From Trematomus loennbergii (lineage: Eukaryota > Chordata > Actinopteri > Perciformes > Nototheniidae): 64,000 nt of DNA. A model generated the notes under the pieces. That model was not told the DNA's origin, searched no databases, and saw only the letters and a program-made list of their open reading frames with translations. Positions within the stretch are counted from its first letter, which is position 1. Every line of letters starts with the position of its first letter. Position numbers and translations under genes: made by a program. Location: contig JAAOOA010000087.1 of the NCBI GenBank assembly GCA_012861695.1, forward strand, positions 434,001-498,000, written 5' to 3'. This document shows, one piece after another, positions 1 through 10,449 of the stretch.

Positions 1-267
1 CACTGTTAGTGGATATATGGCTGCATAATCCAAAGAAACGAACACAGTGTTTGAATGTTTAATGTTGATCTTGATAAACTGCTTTGAGATGAAGCGTTCA
101 CTCTGCAGGTCGTTGCTTAAAGACCCTCTGCTTGTAATGAATGAACAACGATGGCTTCGTACAGAAAGGACTCTGATAGTAGAGAATGAAAGTCAGGGGT
201 AATAACACAGTATACTTTATTTGAAAGACAAATTAATACATAAAAACATATTCAAGATAAGTTAATG

Positions 268-395
268 AGGCGTGTGGCGCAGTGGGCTAATGCTCGGATC
301 AGGGGAGCACAGGTTCAAACCCCACTGCAGTCAGGATGTCGTTGTGTCGCTTTGGATAAAAGCGTCTAACAAGTAACATGTCATGTCAATTAAAG
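268..395 (+). mobile_element. tRNA-derived SINE
   Basis: The RNA polymerase III A box (tggcgcagtgg, 275-285) and B box (ggttcaaaccc, 312-322) are correctly spaced. They are followed by the 'ctttggataaaagcgtct' tail seen in many fish SINEs. The paralogous sites near 24820 and 46105 lack the insertion, so it arrived after this flank was duplicated. It is not a tRNA gene, because there is no acceptor-stem pairing or anticodon arm I can fold. Confidence 0.75.
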
Positions 396-632
396 TACCT
401 CAGAATGTAACTTCAGTAAAGATGTGTGTCCACTAGGGGGCGACACTTCCTCACAGTTCACATGGAAACACCTGGTAGTAACACACCTTTACAGAGCTGC
501 TTTAATGACACAGGTATTTAAGCATCGCCACTAAAAGAAAAACAATTGTGTTTCCCTCAGAATGTAAATGGAAAATCAGCATTTACTTTAATGAGAAGTT
601 TCAAATGTACACCTGAATCCAGAAATGCCAAT

Positions 633-818
633 AAGGAGTCACATTAGATTAGATTACTTTATTGTCATTACATAATGCAAACAGAGTGTAACGAAATGAG
701 GAGGGTCTAACCAGAGTGCAGACAGTCAGTTATATACACATCTACCAGCAGTCTGTACAAAATAAATGATACAAATAAAGGAAAATAGATGTAAAATGTA
801 TAAATAAGAATACATACT
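633..818 (-). mobile_element. LINE-like 3' end fragment
   Basis: Reverse complement of the insertion at 6105-6378; both share the 'gcactctggttagaccctcc' block and an ATCTAATC-type tail. The tail repeats and the absence at paralogous sites (about 25070 and 46370) point to retroposition. No reverse-transcriptase ORF is present, so the family cannot be named from this piece. Confidence 0.6.
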
Positions 819-930
819 ATTTAAAACACAGCTTGCACAATCATCCTCAGTGTCATCTACACAGTGATCCTTCTTTAAAGATTGTTATGCAGTGTAAATA
901 AACACAACTAAAGCACAAACAAAAGAAACA

Positions 931-1440
931 AGGTATTATTTATTTATATTTTAACCCTTGTGTTGTGTTCGAAAGCTGTTACCGTTCATGGTGTTCGCGG
1001 GTCAGTTTTGACCCATGATTTATCTCAGTCCAAAACACACACAAAAAATGGCTATCATCCGATATTGTTTTAACTACATCATAACTAACTTATAATGCAT
1101 TCATAACCGTACAATCCTGTTGTGATTTAATGTTATGGCCCCAAAACACATTACACCACATATTGCACACGTGCATGTGTGAGTTCAGGTTCAAGTGTTA
1201 GTGTACGTATTCTTTGAGAAAGGTGGAGTTCCCGTGGGGGGGGGGGGGGGCAGAGGGAGGGGAGACCAGGTGCATGTTGCGAAAAACATAGTTAATTATT
1301 GTTACAGTTTAAAGGTATGACGATAAAATTGTGCATTCAATGAAGCTTCTGTAAAAGGACATTTAATCATTGCTTCATATATATATACATTATACATATA
1401 TTATGGATATATTTACTTTGTATTTACTACACTTTACTAA
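931..1440. other. Non-coding interval with G15 run
   Basis: No gene is visible. A stretch near 955-1015 ('gtcagttttgacccatg') resembles a dispersed fish repeat. A run of 15 G lies at 1236-1250, and AT-rich sequence with short TA repeats follows near 1378-1410. Confidence 0.6.
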
Positions 1441-1459
1441 TGAGCAGGTTTTCTCTCAG

Positions 1460-1505
1460 GAGCCGTCTGTCTCCGAGCTCCTGTGGAGGGCCAACAAGGA
1501 TGTGG
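1460..1505 (+). CDS. Astacin exon A (propeptide)
   Basis: Bounded by a ctctcag acceptor and a gtgagt donor. It reads EPSVSELLWRANKDVG, the propeptide segment with a SVSELxxRANK core seen in teleost hatching-enzyme/nephrosin-like astacins. It ends in phase 1. Only this copy of the locus retains it; no signal-peptide exon was found upstream in the window. The exon is short, so the call rests on the motif plus the downstream astacin exons. Confidence 0.65.
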
Positions 1506-1509
1506 GTGA

Positions 1510-4142
1510 GTCAACATGCACATTTATGTATTTATATATTCAGAGGTAGAGTGAACATTAATAGACATTTCTAAATGTGCCAAAAACCCTGGACACATAT
1601 TACAGTCACCCTGAGAAAGAACATAAATAATGACTAAATTATTTGTAGAGACATAATGAGGCAAGGCAAGTTTATTTATATAGCATCTTTCAACACAAGG
1701 CAATTCAAAGTGCTTTACAAAAATGAAAGACATTAAGAAAAAGTGCAGCAAAACAACCTGATACACTTCTTCCAGTATAATTCAATGAACACACATTGAA
1801 ATATAACCTTTGACCTCATTCACACAGTACAACTGAAGTATTCATAGACATATTGTGTGTGTTGGGACGTACTATGAGATTGCACATTTGTTCACTGTCT
1901 CATAGCATATTTTAGTTTACTCAGTGCAGACAGGTTGTATTGAATCTTGCAGACACTGCCCTTATTTTAACCTCTTACTCCTTGAGCCAACTCCCTATTA
2001 GAGAACGTGCTATTCAAGCATTGTGTCGCTAACAGGTGAAGGTATGTCACCATTGGTTGACAGTTTTGAAAGGTTGGGCTATTTTGATTCCTTACTATGT
2101 TATCATTAAATAATGCCAGATTAAATTAGAATCTAATACAAAAAGTGGTCATATGAATTAGTTACTATTTTTTTTTTGTGTACTGCAAAATGTATTCACA
2201 ATACAAGGCCTTTTTATATTTTTTTCTCCAAATAGTTTCACTCCCATCTGTACTCTGAGTGGTTTGTTCATATATCATCAATAGCCAGATTTATAGACTG
2301 ATTATTGATGATTGCGTTAAGGATTATAACATCTGTTTCCCTAAAAAACATGTGGAGAATAGATTTTTCTTAAAGGCTGCTGACAGTTTTTCTGGATTAT
2401 GTAGTGGTACAAACCCATATCAAAACTCCCCTCTGTAAAAACCTTTGACTCTAATAAGTCGACAATAAAACAAGAATGTGATCCTGGTTTTAACCAGTGT
2501 ACACATTTCTGTGCTGTTTCTGTATGCGTTAGTATATTTAAAGATAACATTTCAGAAAACGTGTACTGTAAAAAAAACAAAGTCATGATGTGAGTGAAAC
2601 ATTTTTAATTGTAATATTATTCACCATCCACCTCTTTAAAAATAATGACATTTCAAATGATAAGCTCCATCTTATAAACAGGGCATTAATAAAATAGACT
2701 TTACAAGCATATTTCATGCAATTTTGATATTTAAAAAACCCTTTATTTATCTCCCAGTCAGACGGGACGTTTGCAGTCAGTTAGTCTCACCTGTACAGGC
2801 AGTGCTGGAGTGTGTTCAAGGTGAAGAATGAGATCATAATCATTAGAAGCAGTCCAACCAGTCAGACCGCTCTCACTGACACAGGCTGCAGCCATCAGAC
2901 ACTTAGATTAGCTTAGTTTAGCATATATACTAGGAAAAGGGGGAAATAGTGAGTGACAAAATACACATTTAAGTGTACTTAATATATCTCTGTACGAAAA
3001 CTGAAATGTAAAAACAATTTGGCAACTTGTTTTGGTCCCAGTCAAGAAATAGCCCGACCCATAATCCCCTGTTAAACGTCTTATTGATGTTTTTACTCCT
3101 CTGATTTGGTATGGATTAAACAAACTGGATTCAGAGCTGCTGATAGGTGGATTTTGTTACCTTTGGACAGGCTGGCTTTGTCTCCCCTGTTTCCAGTCTT
3201 TATGCTAAGCTAAGCTAACCAGTTGATGGCCTTATTTCTAACAAACATATACAGCAATCTTAATATCTATGATCAGCTGATCCAAGAGGGTTTTAAATAG
3301 TTTATAAAGCTTCAGAAGAACCAAATCTATCAGACAAATGTAGTTAAGTAGAAATGGAAATAGTAAGTACATTTTTTTAAGCTACTTTCCCTAATTGAGA
3401 ACTAGTGAAAACTGTACTTCAGTAAGTACATTTAAAAAAACACAAAAAATAACATTCTTTGTTCCTTTTTTTTAATCCATTGAGGCTTTGTTCAAACTTT
3501 ACAAGCAGTGTGCAGAGAGGTGGACGAAATACAATTAACATAACACAACAGCTGAGATGTAACATTTAATTTCCCTGGTTTGTTAAACCACTGCAGCCTA
3601 ATGTTTAATGATCAGGTATTGTTGATTCTCCAAGTAACTGTAAATACATTTTGTACCAATATACTATAATTCAATAATCAATCCTGAACTTCCCCTTTAA
3701 AACACACCAGAGACCCATCATTTTCCCCTCAATTGAAAATTAAAAAAATATATATATACAGTATTTTACTAATGAAAAAGGAGTGCATTACTTCCACTAG
3801 TAATGTGCAAGTATGAAACACTTTTTGAACACACAATTCTGAGACAATAAATACTTTTCTTGTCCCCCTGACATATAAAGAAGTGGTAAAAGTTTATTTC
3901 TGAGTAAATAGTTTTCTGATCACTTCAAGTCATGACGGCAGGAAGTGCAATCCGTAGAATAAACTAGAGTACATTAGAACATACTCATCAGTATTTTATG
4001 TGTTTTTATGCGTCTCATCAAGGTGAACCATATGTGATCAGATTCTGAAACATTAACAATGTGTACAATGTACTTCCCCAGTTGAATACATTTATTACAT
4101 TTAGTGAGAGTGAATCTTTCTGTAGAAAATCAAATGGTTGTT
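1510..4142. other. Non-coding part of TRIM unit 1
   Basis: No gene. From 1751 the sequence is repeated in unit 2 (from 12786), partly in unit 3 (from 39631, with about 0.8 kb missing) and unit 4 (from 48729). It is therefore intron of the astacin locus and 3' flank of the TRIM gene. Short open frames here are not conserved between units. Confidence 0.7.
4091..4096 (-). promoter_or_regulatory. Poly(A) signal of TRIM copy 1
   Basis: AATAAA on the minus strand, 47 bases past the TRIM stop codon. The same signal is kept in copy 2 (15068-15073) and copy 3 (41019-41024) but is lost in copy 4, where the sequence around 55490 is shortened. Confidence 0.5.
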
Positions 4143-5754
4143 CTACTCAGTGTGATTGACAGGAGAGATGATCAGAGGGCAGAGTTTTTACCACCTTGTT
4201 ACAGGGACAAAGTATGGGTAGAGTTTCTCTTTGAAGCAGCAGCCAGTGAAGGAGTAGATCAGAGCTGCAGCATCAACATCATAAAAGGAGACCAGACCCT
4301 CCTCATAATCCACAAACACCCCCACCTTCTCAGGCTGAGACTTCAGAGAGAGACGGACTGAGGACAGCACAGAGGTACTCATTTTCATTCCTCAACACTA
4401 TCATCCAGTAACCTTTCTGAGGAGTCAGTGTGATGTCCCTTCCTGTTGATCGACTCTCTGACCACTCCTAAATCCCACTCAGTCTTCCCTTTAACCTGAA
4501 CCTCGTAAAATCTTCCTGAAGAGAAACTCTGCTTTGCTAAAACAGACACATATCAAATCTCTCTGGATTGTCTGGGAGATTCTTCCTCACATCACCATGT
4601 TTAACTTGTTTTCCATCATCAGACAGGATGAGTCAGGATGTGCTGTATCAGGATCAAGAGTCACCTCCACCTCATACTGCTGGACCCTCTTCAGCTCCAC
4701 CTCAAGCAGCTTCTTCATCTGTTTACTGAGCGTCTCCTCCAGCTGAGTCACAGCTCTCCCACAGTCCCCTCATATGAAGGTGGACGGACCCTGACTTCTG
4801 TCCAGTTCTTGGTGGGTGGAGCAGCGTTCAGGGACGTGAAGCTTTGGAGGAGGTGGAGCTGGTCTTCAGAGCGTGACAGCTGCTCCACCTCAGAGCTTCT
4901 CTTCTTCAGCTCAGAGATTTCCTGTTCCAGCTCTTTGATGAAGCCTTCAGCCTGTTCCTCTGTCTCTCTCTGCTTCTCTTTGATGGTGTCGATGAGCTCG
5001 GCCTGGCTTCTCTCAACAGACTCCTTCAGAGCGGTGAAGACCTGAACACCATCTGCTATCTCTCTGTCTGCTCCTTCCTTACTGAGCTCCACTGAGCGAT
5101 TCATCTCCTGAATCTTCAGTCGTCTCTTCTGGATCATCTGCTGAATTTCAGCCTCTGTCTTCCCCAGCTCAGCCTTCTTTCCTTCATATCCTTCTTTCAG
5201 AGGAACAACATCATGTGTCTTGTGGTCTAAAACAGTGCAGAGCATGCAGACACACACCTGGTCGGTCTTACAGAACAGCTCCAGCAGTTTATCGTGCTTC
5301 ACACACATCCTGCTTTCCAGGTTCTCCACAGGGTCGATCAGCTGATGTTTTTCAGCCTGCTTGTCAGGTGAGGCTCCAGGTGAGTCTCACAGTAGGACCA
5401 GACACACCAGGCAGGACTTCAGGGCCTTCAGTCTGGTTCCAGTGCAGACGTCACAGGGAACTTCTCCTGGTTTGACAACTTGTTGCTCTGAGCTGCTGCT
5501 GCTGGCTTTCTGTTGAGCTGACTGTCTGAACTGAGCAGCCATCTCAGAGATGAAAGTGTTGACCAGCAGCTCAGGCTTTATGTTGAAAACCTTTTTACAG
5601 TTGGGACACTGATAGGGGACTTTATCCCAGTGTTGAGAGATGCAGGCTTTACAGAAGTTGTGTCCACATGGTGGCTGACTGGATCAGTGAACACATCCAG
5701 ACAGATGGAGCACAGAAACTGATCTTCAGTCAGCAGACAGCTGGCAGCAGACAT
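4143..5754 (-). pseudogene. TRIM25/TRIM21-like RING E3 ubiquitin ligase, copy 1 (frameshifted)
   Basis: A single coding exon of about 1.6 kb, matching the roughly 540-residue length usual for intronless teleost TRIM25/TRIM21-like proteins. In order it encodes a C3HC4 RING (starting [13 protein letters not shown]), B-box 1 ([18 protein letters not shown]), B-box 2 (CVKHDKLLELFC and CVCMLC), a long coiled coil (residues about 180-330, IQQMIQKRRLKIQE) and a PRY-SPRY (B30.2) domain (VGVFVDYEEGLVSFYDVDAA). Start chosen at 5754, 6 bases after a tttgtcctcag acceptor. Such proteins are cytosolic E3 ligases, often antiviral. The frame is broken in the RING (near 5670, inside the zinc-ligand region), between the B-boxes (near 5360), at the end of the coiled coil (near 4755), several times in PRY, and near the C-terminus (4188). 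It is a pseudogene as written, or hit by assembly errors. Confidence 0.9.
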
Positions 5755-6104
5755 GTCTCTCTGAGGACAAAACGTGTGAAAAAAACAAAAACTGTAATGT
5801 ATATATGATTTAATCTCTTGTATCTGTTTGCTATAAGTCAAATAGATGGTGATACTGAACTCTGCTGATGTATCATGATTATGCGGAGGGTGAAAGATTG
5901 CTCAAATTTGCAGTACACTGTTATTGTTAAATGTTAAAAATCTCTCTGTTTGTTAATATTATAAATAAATCTGGAAATCATAGCAGCATTCAGTTTAAAC
6001 TCTAAGAAACACAATGTGTAAGCTCTAATACTGTTGGGGGATTTTGCCGTTGTTGAACAGAGGAGTGAAACCTCCTGCTGAGCATCACTGAAGTTAATAC
6101 TAGT

Positions 6105-6378
6105 TGTTGTTGTCGTGTGCTGTGCTGAAGCGCAATCATCCTTGTACATTACTGTTTTATATACAGTACTGTATTCACTGTATTTATTATTATCTGTGTA
6201 TTTATTCTTATTTATACATTTCCCATCTATTTACCTTTATTTTTGTATCATTTATTTTGTACATACTTCTGATAATTGTGTATAAACTGACTGTTTTGCA
6301 CTCTGGTTAGACCCTCCTTAATTTCGTTACACTGTGCTTGCATTTTGTAATGACAATAGAGTAATCTGATCTAATCTA
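6105..6378 (+). mobile_element. LINE-like 3' fragment in the TRIM copy 1 intron
   Basis: Interrupts the 5'UTR intron of TRIM copy 1. Units 2 (about 17065), 3 (about 43023) and 4 (about 57493) read straight through ('gttaaaaaacagtaaacg'), giving three empty sites. It ends in an ATCTAATCTAA tail and matches 633-818 in reverse. Confidence 0.65.
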
Positions 6379-6870
6379 AAAAACAGTAAACGTTATCAGC
6401 TTCAAAAGGCAGACAGCAGTTACTATAAAAACAGGTTCAAAGCTCAAGGCTACTTACCACAGTGTGTACAAATGATATAAGATGAAATATGTAATTGTCA
6501 TGCCTTTTTATAAGAACACTTGTAACATGACACCAGATCCCTTGCTTTGGAGAGTCCAGAACAAATCTAATATTTAGGTTCTACTTTGTTTAATAGAGTC
6601 AATTATAAAAATGTTTTCAAATACAGGAAATATGAAAATTAGCATAAGCTAATGCTAGCTTTGGCTGTATGCTCTCTAACCTAACTTACACAGAGTTTAC
6701 ATTGTAGTTATATTGTTGGCTGTTGCTAATGTAAATGTTGAGGTTTTTATCTTAACTGACACATTTATATAATATTCTTTATATGGTAAACTGATGTAAT
6801 ACAGTCAGATTCTGATTTTAATCCAGCTTTGACTAATATTTAGTTAGTGATGTGTCTGTAGTGTACTCAC

Positions 6871-6990
6871 CAGTGTTTGCAGAGTCCTGCTGTGTTGTTG
6901 ATAAAAGCTTCTGGATTCAGTTGAGTGTTTCTTCAGAGAAACAGAGACTTGTCTCGGCTGCTGCTCTGCTGTCGCTCAGACAAACTTCAG
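6871..6990 (-). other. 5'UTR exon of TRIM copy 1
   Basis: The donor GTGAGT lies at 6865-6870 (minus strand) and pairs with the acceptor just before the ATG at 5754, defining one intron in the 5'UTR. The exon and donor are conserved in all four units. The upstream end is not determined; I set it just before the GAS/ISRE motif. Confidence 0.6.
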
Positions 6991-6997
6991 CTTTCAT

Positions 6998-7015
6998 TTC
7001 TGGGAAATTGAAACT
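6998..7015 (-). promoter_or_regulatory. Overlapping GAS and ISRE, TRIM copy 1 promoter
   Basis: On the plus strand TTCTGGGAA (a TTCNNNGAA STAT site) overlaps GGGAAATTGAAACT, a full match to the GAAANNGAAACT interferon-stimulated response element. It sits immediately upstream of the TRIM 5'UTR exon. The same arrangement occurs in copy 2 and, with one base lost, in copies 3 and 4. Interferon induction is known for many fish TRIM genes; control here is inferred. Confidence 0.6.
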
Positions 7016-7309
7016 CTTCTCTTACAGTGTGGTCACACCTCTCAGTGGCAGTTTGCCAAGAGGGAGTGGAGGAAGAACTGTTGAGGCTTGTTATTTAACT
7101 TTGTGACGATGCATTTTACAGCTGATCCAAGAGGCTTTTCAAATAGTGTATTGAGCATAAGTAGGAATATTTTCTCAATACATAAAGGACATCTCTTTAC
7201 ACATCTGGAGATTTATAGCTATATTTCACAACGCTGTGTTATGGTCCCTGTTTAAGAGCAGCTGGTGAAACACTTCCTCCTCCCTGAACAGACTGTTTGA
7301 AAATGGGTC

Positions 7310-7580
7310 TTGTAAGAAATATGAGGAGTAAAGGCTTGTGGAGTTATACAATAAACACACAACGTCTAAATCCTCTTATTAGATGCGATATTAATCACAG
7401 AGGAACGAACCCGGGAGGAAGACCCGCCCCCCGTCGAGACCGGCCAATAGGAGAGGACTATAGATTATAACAAATGATGGACAGGAAAAAACGCTCTCTC
7501 TCTACCCCGGCCACGCGATACACAACAGCTGGGAGGAGGCAGCGGCACCCCACGCGAACGGGAGAGCCGATCCACTCTAA
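7310..7580. repeat. GC-rich block shared by units 1 and 2
   Basis: About 270 bases repeated at 18020-18290, absent at the matching point of unit 3 (43950) and unit 4 (58437). It contains a CCAAT box (ggccaatagg) and a GC-rich run (gacccgcccccc), and looks more like a promoter or LTR fragment than spacer. I do not recognise the family. Confidence 0.55.
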
Positions 7581-7689
7581 CACATTCCATTTGTATCACC
7601 GTATCATGTGTTTAATTAAATGCTGTTCACTTTAAAATAAGCTTCCTTGGACTCTTTTCAGCTAATCAGGTTTAAATCACCTTTAAAAG

Positions 7690-7863
7690 TCTGTACTTAA
7701 GTGCAATTGTTTGCTACGTTGTACTTTTACTCCACAACAATTGATTAATACCTTTAGTTACTTTACAGATCTGGATTAATCATGTGAAATATAATCAAGT
7801 GTTAAATCAGACTTTAGTTCCACCTGGAGTAAATTCACAAGCTACCCTGCAGTATACAAAGTC
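7690..7863. mobile_element. hAT-derived 'acttttactc' repeat fragment
   Basis: Carries the AGTACTT/ACTTTTACTCC motifs of a very common fish hAT-type MITE. It is homologous to 18315-18486, 39135-39275 and 43955-44115. Confidence 0.55.
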
Positions 7864-8790
7864 AAGGTGAGTGAGAACTGGTTTCCTCAGCGTGCGTTCA
7901 GACCATTCTTCTTAAGTGAGAACACAACACACGCCTCAGTGGAGAGCAGATTCCTCAGCACACTGCGCTTTGTGCTGCGTACGTGCCACTCATTCTTCAA
8001 ATCCCTCCGGACAAAGACGCTTGTTGTAGAGTGAAAGGTAAACAGTGAGACGTCAGGACAAACATTAGCAGAGAACAGTTTGAGCTCTTCTGTCACTCTG
8101 AGGAAGAGCACATGTCAACTTTTGAAGAGAGGCAAAGTCCCTTATGCAGGCAACAGTGAACACAATTTAAGAAATATAAAATACAAAGTGCAAAAACTCC
8201 AGATATGAAATAATGAGTGTCTTAGTAGTCAAGTTGAGTCTTTGAAAACATATCACATAGTCATTTTGACTCTCTTTGGAGTTTCTTTATGTATCTGTTG
8301 TTATTTTCACACTTTTCATAGTTTCTTCGTGTCGTTTTGCAGCTGTTTTTCATGTCTTTGTAGTTCTTTGGTCTTCTCGCAGCTCTTTTGCATCTGATTG
8401 TTGTCTTTTTGTCCGCCCCTTGAGTTCTCCTTGGTTTATACTTGTGTCTTTGGGTGACATTTGTAGATCTAGGCACTGGTGTTAAGGTCAGCTTTTTGGT
8501 GAGCTAAGAGATTCTGTTTCCCATTCAGCAAAAAAGAAAGTGAAAACTCTGCATTATATCATTCTGCTCAGAACAAATCCAATCTAATTTGAACACTGAT
8601 GAAAAGTAGATCATGCTAAATTGACTTACTGTTAGTTGCATTCATAATGGATGCAACTCCATGGGAATACATTGAAATCACAGCCAAATAATGTCACTTT
8701 AAATCCTGTATTGATCAACCCTTCATGTTTTACACTCATCTAATACACAACTAACTTCACAATGATCTGAGGAATGGGGTGAAGTTCATT
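7864..8790. other. Unmatched interval replacing astacin exons C and D
   Basis: Homology to units 2 and 3 stops abruptly at 7863, where those units continue towards astacin exons C and D. Here there is instead unrelated sequence with a degenerate 'tgtctttg/gttttgc' low-complexity tract at 8290-8470. No conserved ORF was found; the 74-residue minus frame at 7887-8111 shows no domain. Confidence 0.5.
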
Positions 8791-8832
8791 TTCTGTGTTT
8801 TCTGACCCTCGCTGTGATTCTCGTCCTCTCAG

Positions 8833-8914
8833 GTTGGGCGTACGCCTTCGACAAGATAAACACGCTGAACCTGAACACACCATACGACTACAACTCCGTC
8901 ATGCAGTACCACAG
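8833..8914 (+). CDS. Astacin exon E (Met-turn)
   Basis: Bounded by a cctctcag acceptor and a gttacc donor. It encodes NLNTPYDYNSVMQYHR, the astacin Met-turn region, with the buried Met (SVM) and the Tyr that can ligand zinc (QY, where most relatives have HY). Its phase is right to follow exon D of copy 3 (D ends one base into a Gly codon and E supplies the other two) and to precede exon F. No frameshift inside. It is now unlinked from a zinc-helix exon. Confidence 0.85.
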
Positions 8915-9179
8915 GTTACCAAGCATTCATCTTCATTTATATACCATATATGGATATAAGTCAAAGGAACAGTTCACCCAAAACAATGAATTGTAGACAG
9001 AACTGAGGCTTGAATTGCAGTCAGGAGAGCCCAAGAAATAAAAGTGCAAATGTATTTCTACGGACCCAAAAACAGCTAAATATGTTTCAAAAAGGTTTGT
9101 TTTTATTTGAAAAAAATACCTTTGGACTACAGGTAGCCTGGACAGGTGAGTAACATTAAGAATTATATAATTTTGGGTA

Positions 9180-9480
9180 AGTTTGAATTTGAGAGAAAAA
9201 TCTAAATCTTAGAAAAATCTAAATATGAAAAAAAAATCTAATCCTGAAAAAAAGTCTAGTTCTGTGAAAAAGTGACATTTTGAGAAAAAACTCAAAATCT
9301 GCAAAAAAAATTGAAATCTGAGAAAAATGTTAAATATGAGAAAATAATCAAATTAGGAGGAAAAGTGAAAATTATGAAAAAAAAACTCAAATTCTTTGAA
9401 AAAGTTAGAATTCCGCGAACATTTTGAAATTGTTCTAATTCTGAGAAAAATATATAATTCTGAAAAAAAGCTGATTCTTT
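9180..9480. repeat. Degenerate 'tctgagaaaaa' low-complexity repeat
   Basis: About 300 bases of imperfect tandem units built on 'aaatctgagaaaaa', in the intron between astacin exons E and F. No coding content. Confidence 0.6.
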
Positions 9481-9828
9481 TTCTTAATAAAGCAGCTAAA
9501 TGAAGTTATTACAGCGACAGAATTAATAAACAGTTGGCAAATAATAATGATAGATAATATTTAAATGCAAACATGTTAAGAGTGATAGCAGGATTAAAAT
9601 AGGTCCCAAGCTCTCAAAGAAATGCTAAATATACATTTACCTACACTGCCTGATGGGCCTTTTTCTCATTTACACAATAAATATGTCTTCATAATATTGA
9701 GATAGATCAGATTTGTTTTGGTGACTGAACCGACTCGTTTAGGAGCATTTGAGTCTCAATGGTTTCTAAATGTTTAATATATATACAAGTTAATAATAAT
9801 GAAGCCTCTGTGCTCTAAATGTTTCCAG

Positions 9829-9957
9829 GTATGCCTTCAGCGGGAACAATATGCCCACCATGGTGCCGATCCCAACGCCAACGTAGAGTTCGGCACGGCC
9901 AATCAGATGAGCAGGAACGACATCAGCAGACTGAACACGCTGTACAAATGTTGAAAG
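9829..9957 (+). pseudogene. Astacin exon F (C-terminal), one-base frameshift
   Basis: Begins YAFSGNNMPTMVPIP after a tttccag acceptor and, after a frame change, ends with NTLYKC and a stop at 9952-9954. This is the usual C-terminus of short teleost astacins, which have no CUB or MAM tail. A single base is missing near 9876 (CCC to CC in the Ile-Pro-Asn segment), creating an early TAG. The stop is followed by a donor (gtaaga), so the 3'UTR is split. Confidence 0.8.
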
Positions 9958-10053
9958 GTAAGAAATCACACGCTGGGTTCCCTTCATTCATCTGTTTTCA
10001 GGGCAAAGGAAAGTGTGTTTGTCGCCTTTAACGTGTTTCTTCTGTTCCAACAG

Positions 10054-10160
10054 GTGGTGAAGAAACCCTGAGGACATGGGGCCAATTTACACATCAAACC
10101 TGCTCTTTATAACACAGTCTGAGAAAGTGTGTTGATAAAGAATCTTCAAACATGTTCAAT
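10054..10160 (+). other. 3'UTR exon of astacin copy 1
   Basis: Follows a gttccaacag acceptor that pairs with the donor at 9958. The end is approximate; a weak ataaag hexamer-like sequence lies near 10135. Confidence 0.4.
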
Positions 10161-10449
10161 GAAGTGTAGTTTGTAGTTTGAGCACTTGTAAACACTTTTG
10201 TACTTCAGAAAATGTTCCTGAATTTAAATTCTACTACCTAAGTTTGATGAAAGGTGTGAAGAAGAGGTGAAAGATGTGTAAAAGCTGCAGAATCTCTAAT
10301 GTATGAACTCAAACTCGTATTACTTTAAGTGTCTCTGTTTCAAATGTCAGCATCAAAACAAACGTAACTTACCAAAAGCACAAATTGGTGCGTAAAGGTA
10401 TATATTATGTAATTGCAAAAGCATCATCAATCATTTGTTGATTTTGTAT

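Larger units (their letters stand above)
45..930. repeat. Segmental-duplication flank, copy 1
   Basis: Non-coding sequence repeated, in the same orientation and order, at about 21590-25215 (split there by a hAT-like element) and about 45960-46510. Shared landmarks include the 'aatgaatgaacaacgatggc' stretch near 140 and the 'atcctcagtgtcatctacac' stretch near 842. This copy differs by two insertions that the other two lack: a tRNA-type SINE and a LINE-like 3' fragment. I see no coding potential. Confidence 0.8.
1751..7863. repeat. TRIM-astacin tandem unit 1
   Basis: First of four direct copies of a roughly 5-6 kb segment containing a minus-strand TRIM gene. Matching starts: 1751, 12786, 39631 (internal start) and 48729. 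Homology with unit 2 runs through the TRIM gene, its 5'UTR exon, a 270-bp GC-rich block and a hAT-derived patch, then stops at 7863. Confidence 0.85.
1460..9957 (+). pseudogene. Astacin-family metalloprotease gene copy 1 (exons A, E, F only)
   Basis: Parent locus for three plus-strand exons at 1460-1505, 8833-8914 and 9829-9957, plus a 3'UTR exon from 10054. The family is secreted zinc endopeptidases with a propeptide and an HExxHxxGxxH catalytic helix; fish members include hatching enzymes and nephrosin. The exons carrying the N-terminal catalytic part and the zinc helix (C and D, seen in copies 2 and 3) are missing here. Sequence homologous to the region just before exon C stops at 7863 and unrelated sequence follows. 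Exon F also carries a one-base deletion. A minus-strand TRIM gene lies inside the interval between exons A and E. Loss of the zinc helix makes an active product from this copy very unlikely. Confidence 0.75.

Noticed and set aside
268..340. A tRNA gene
   Set aside because: A and B boxes are present but the sequence does not fold into a cloverleaf, and it continues into a SINE tail.
4638..5045. Plus-strand ORFs overlapping the TRIM coiled coil, also at 15785, 42154 and 56208
   Set aside because: Shadow frames of the minus-strand TRIM gene; their peptides are low-complexity Ser/Leu strings with no domain.
7887..8111. A 74-codon minus-strand gene
   Set aside because: No domain, no splice or promoter context, and absent from the other units.
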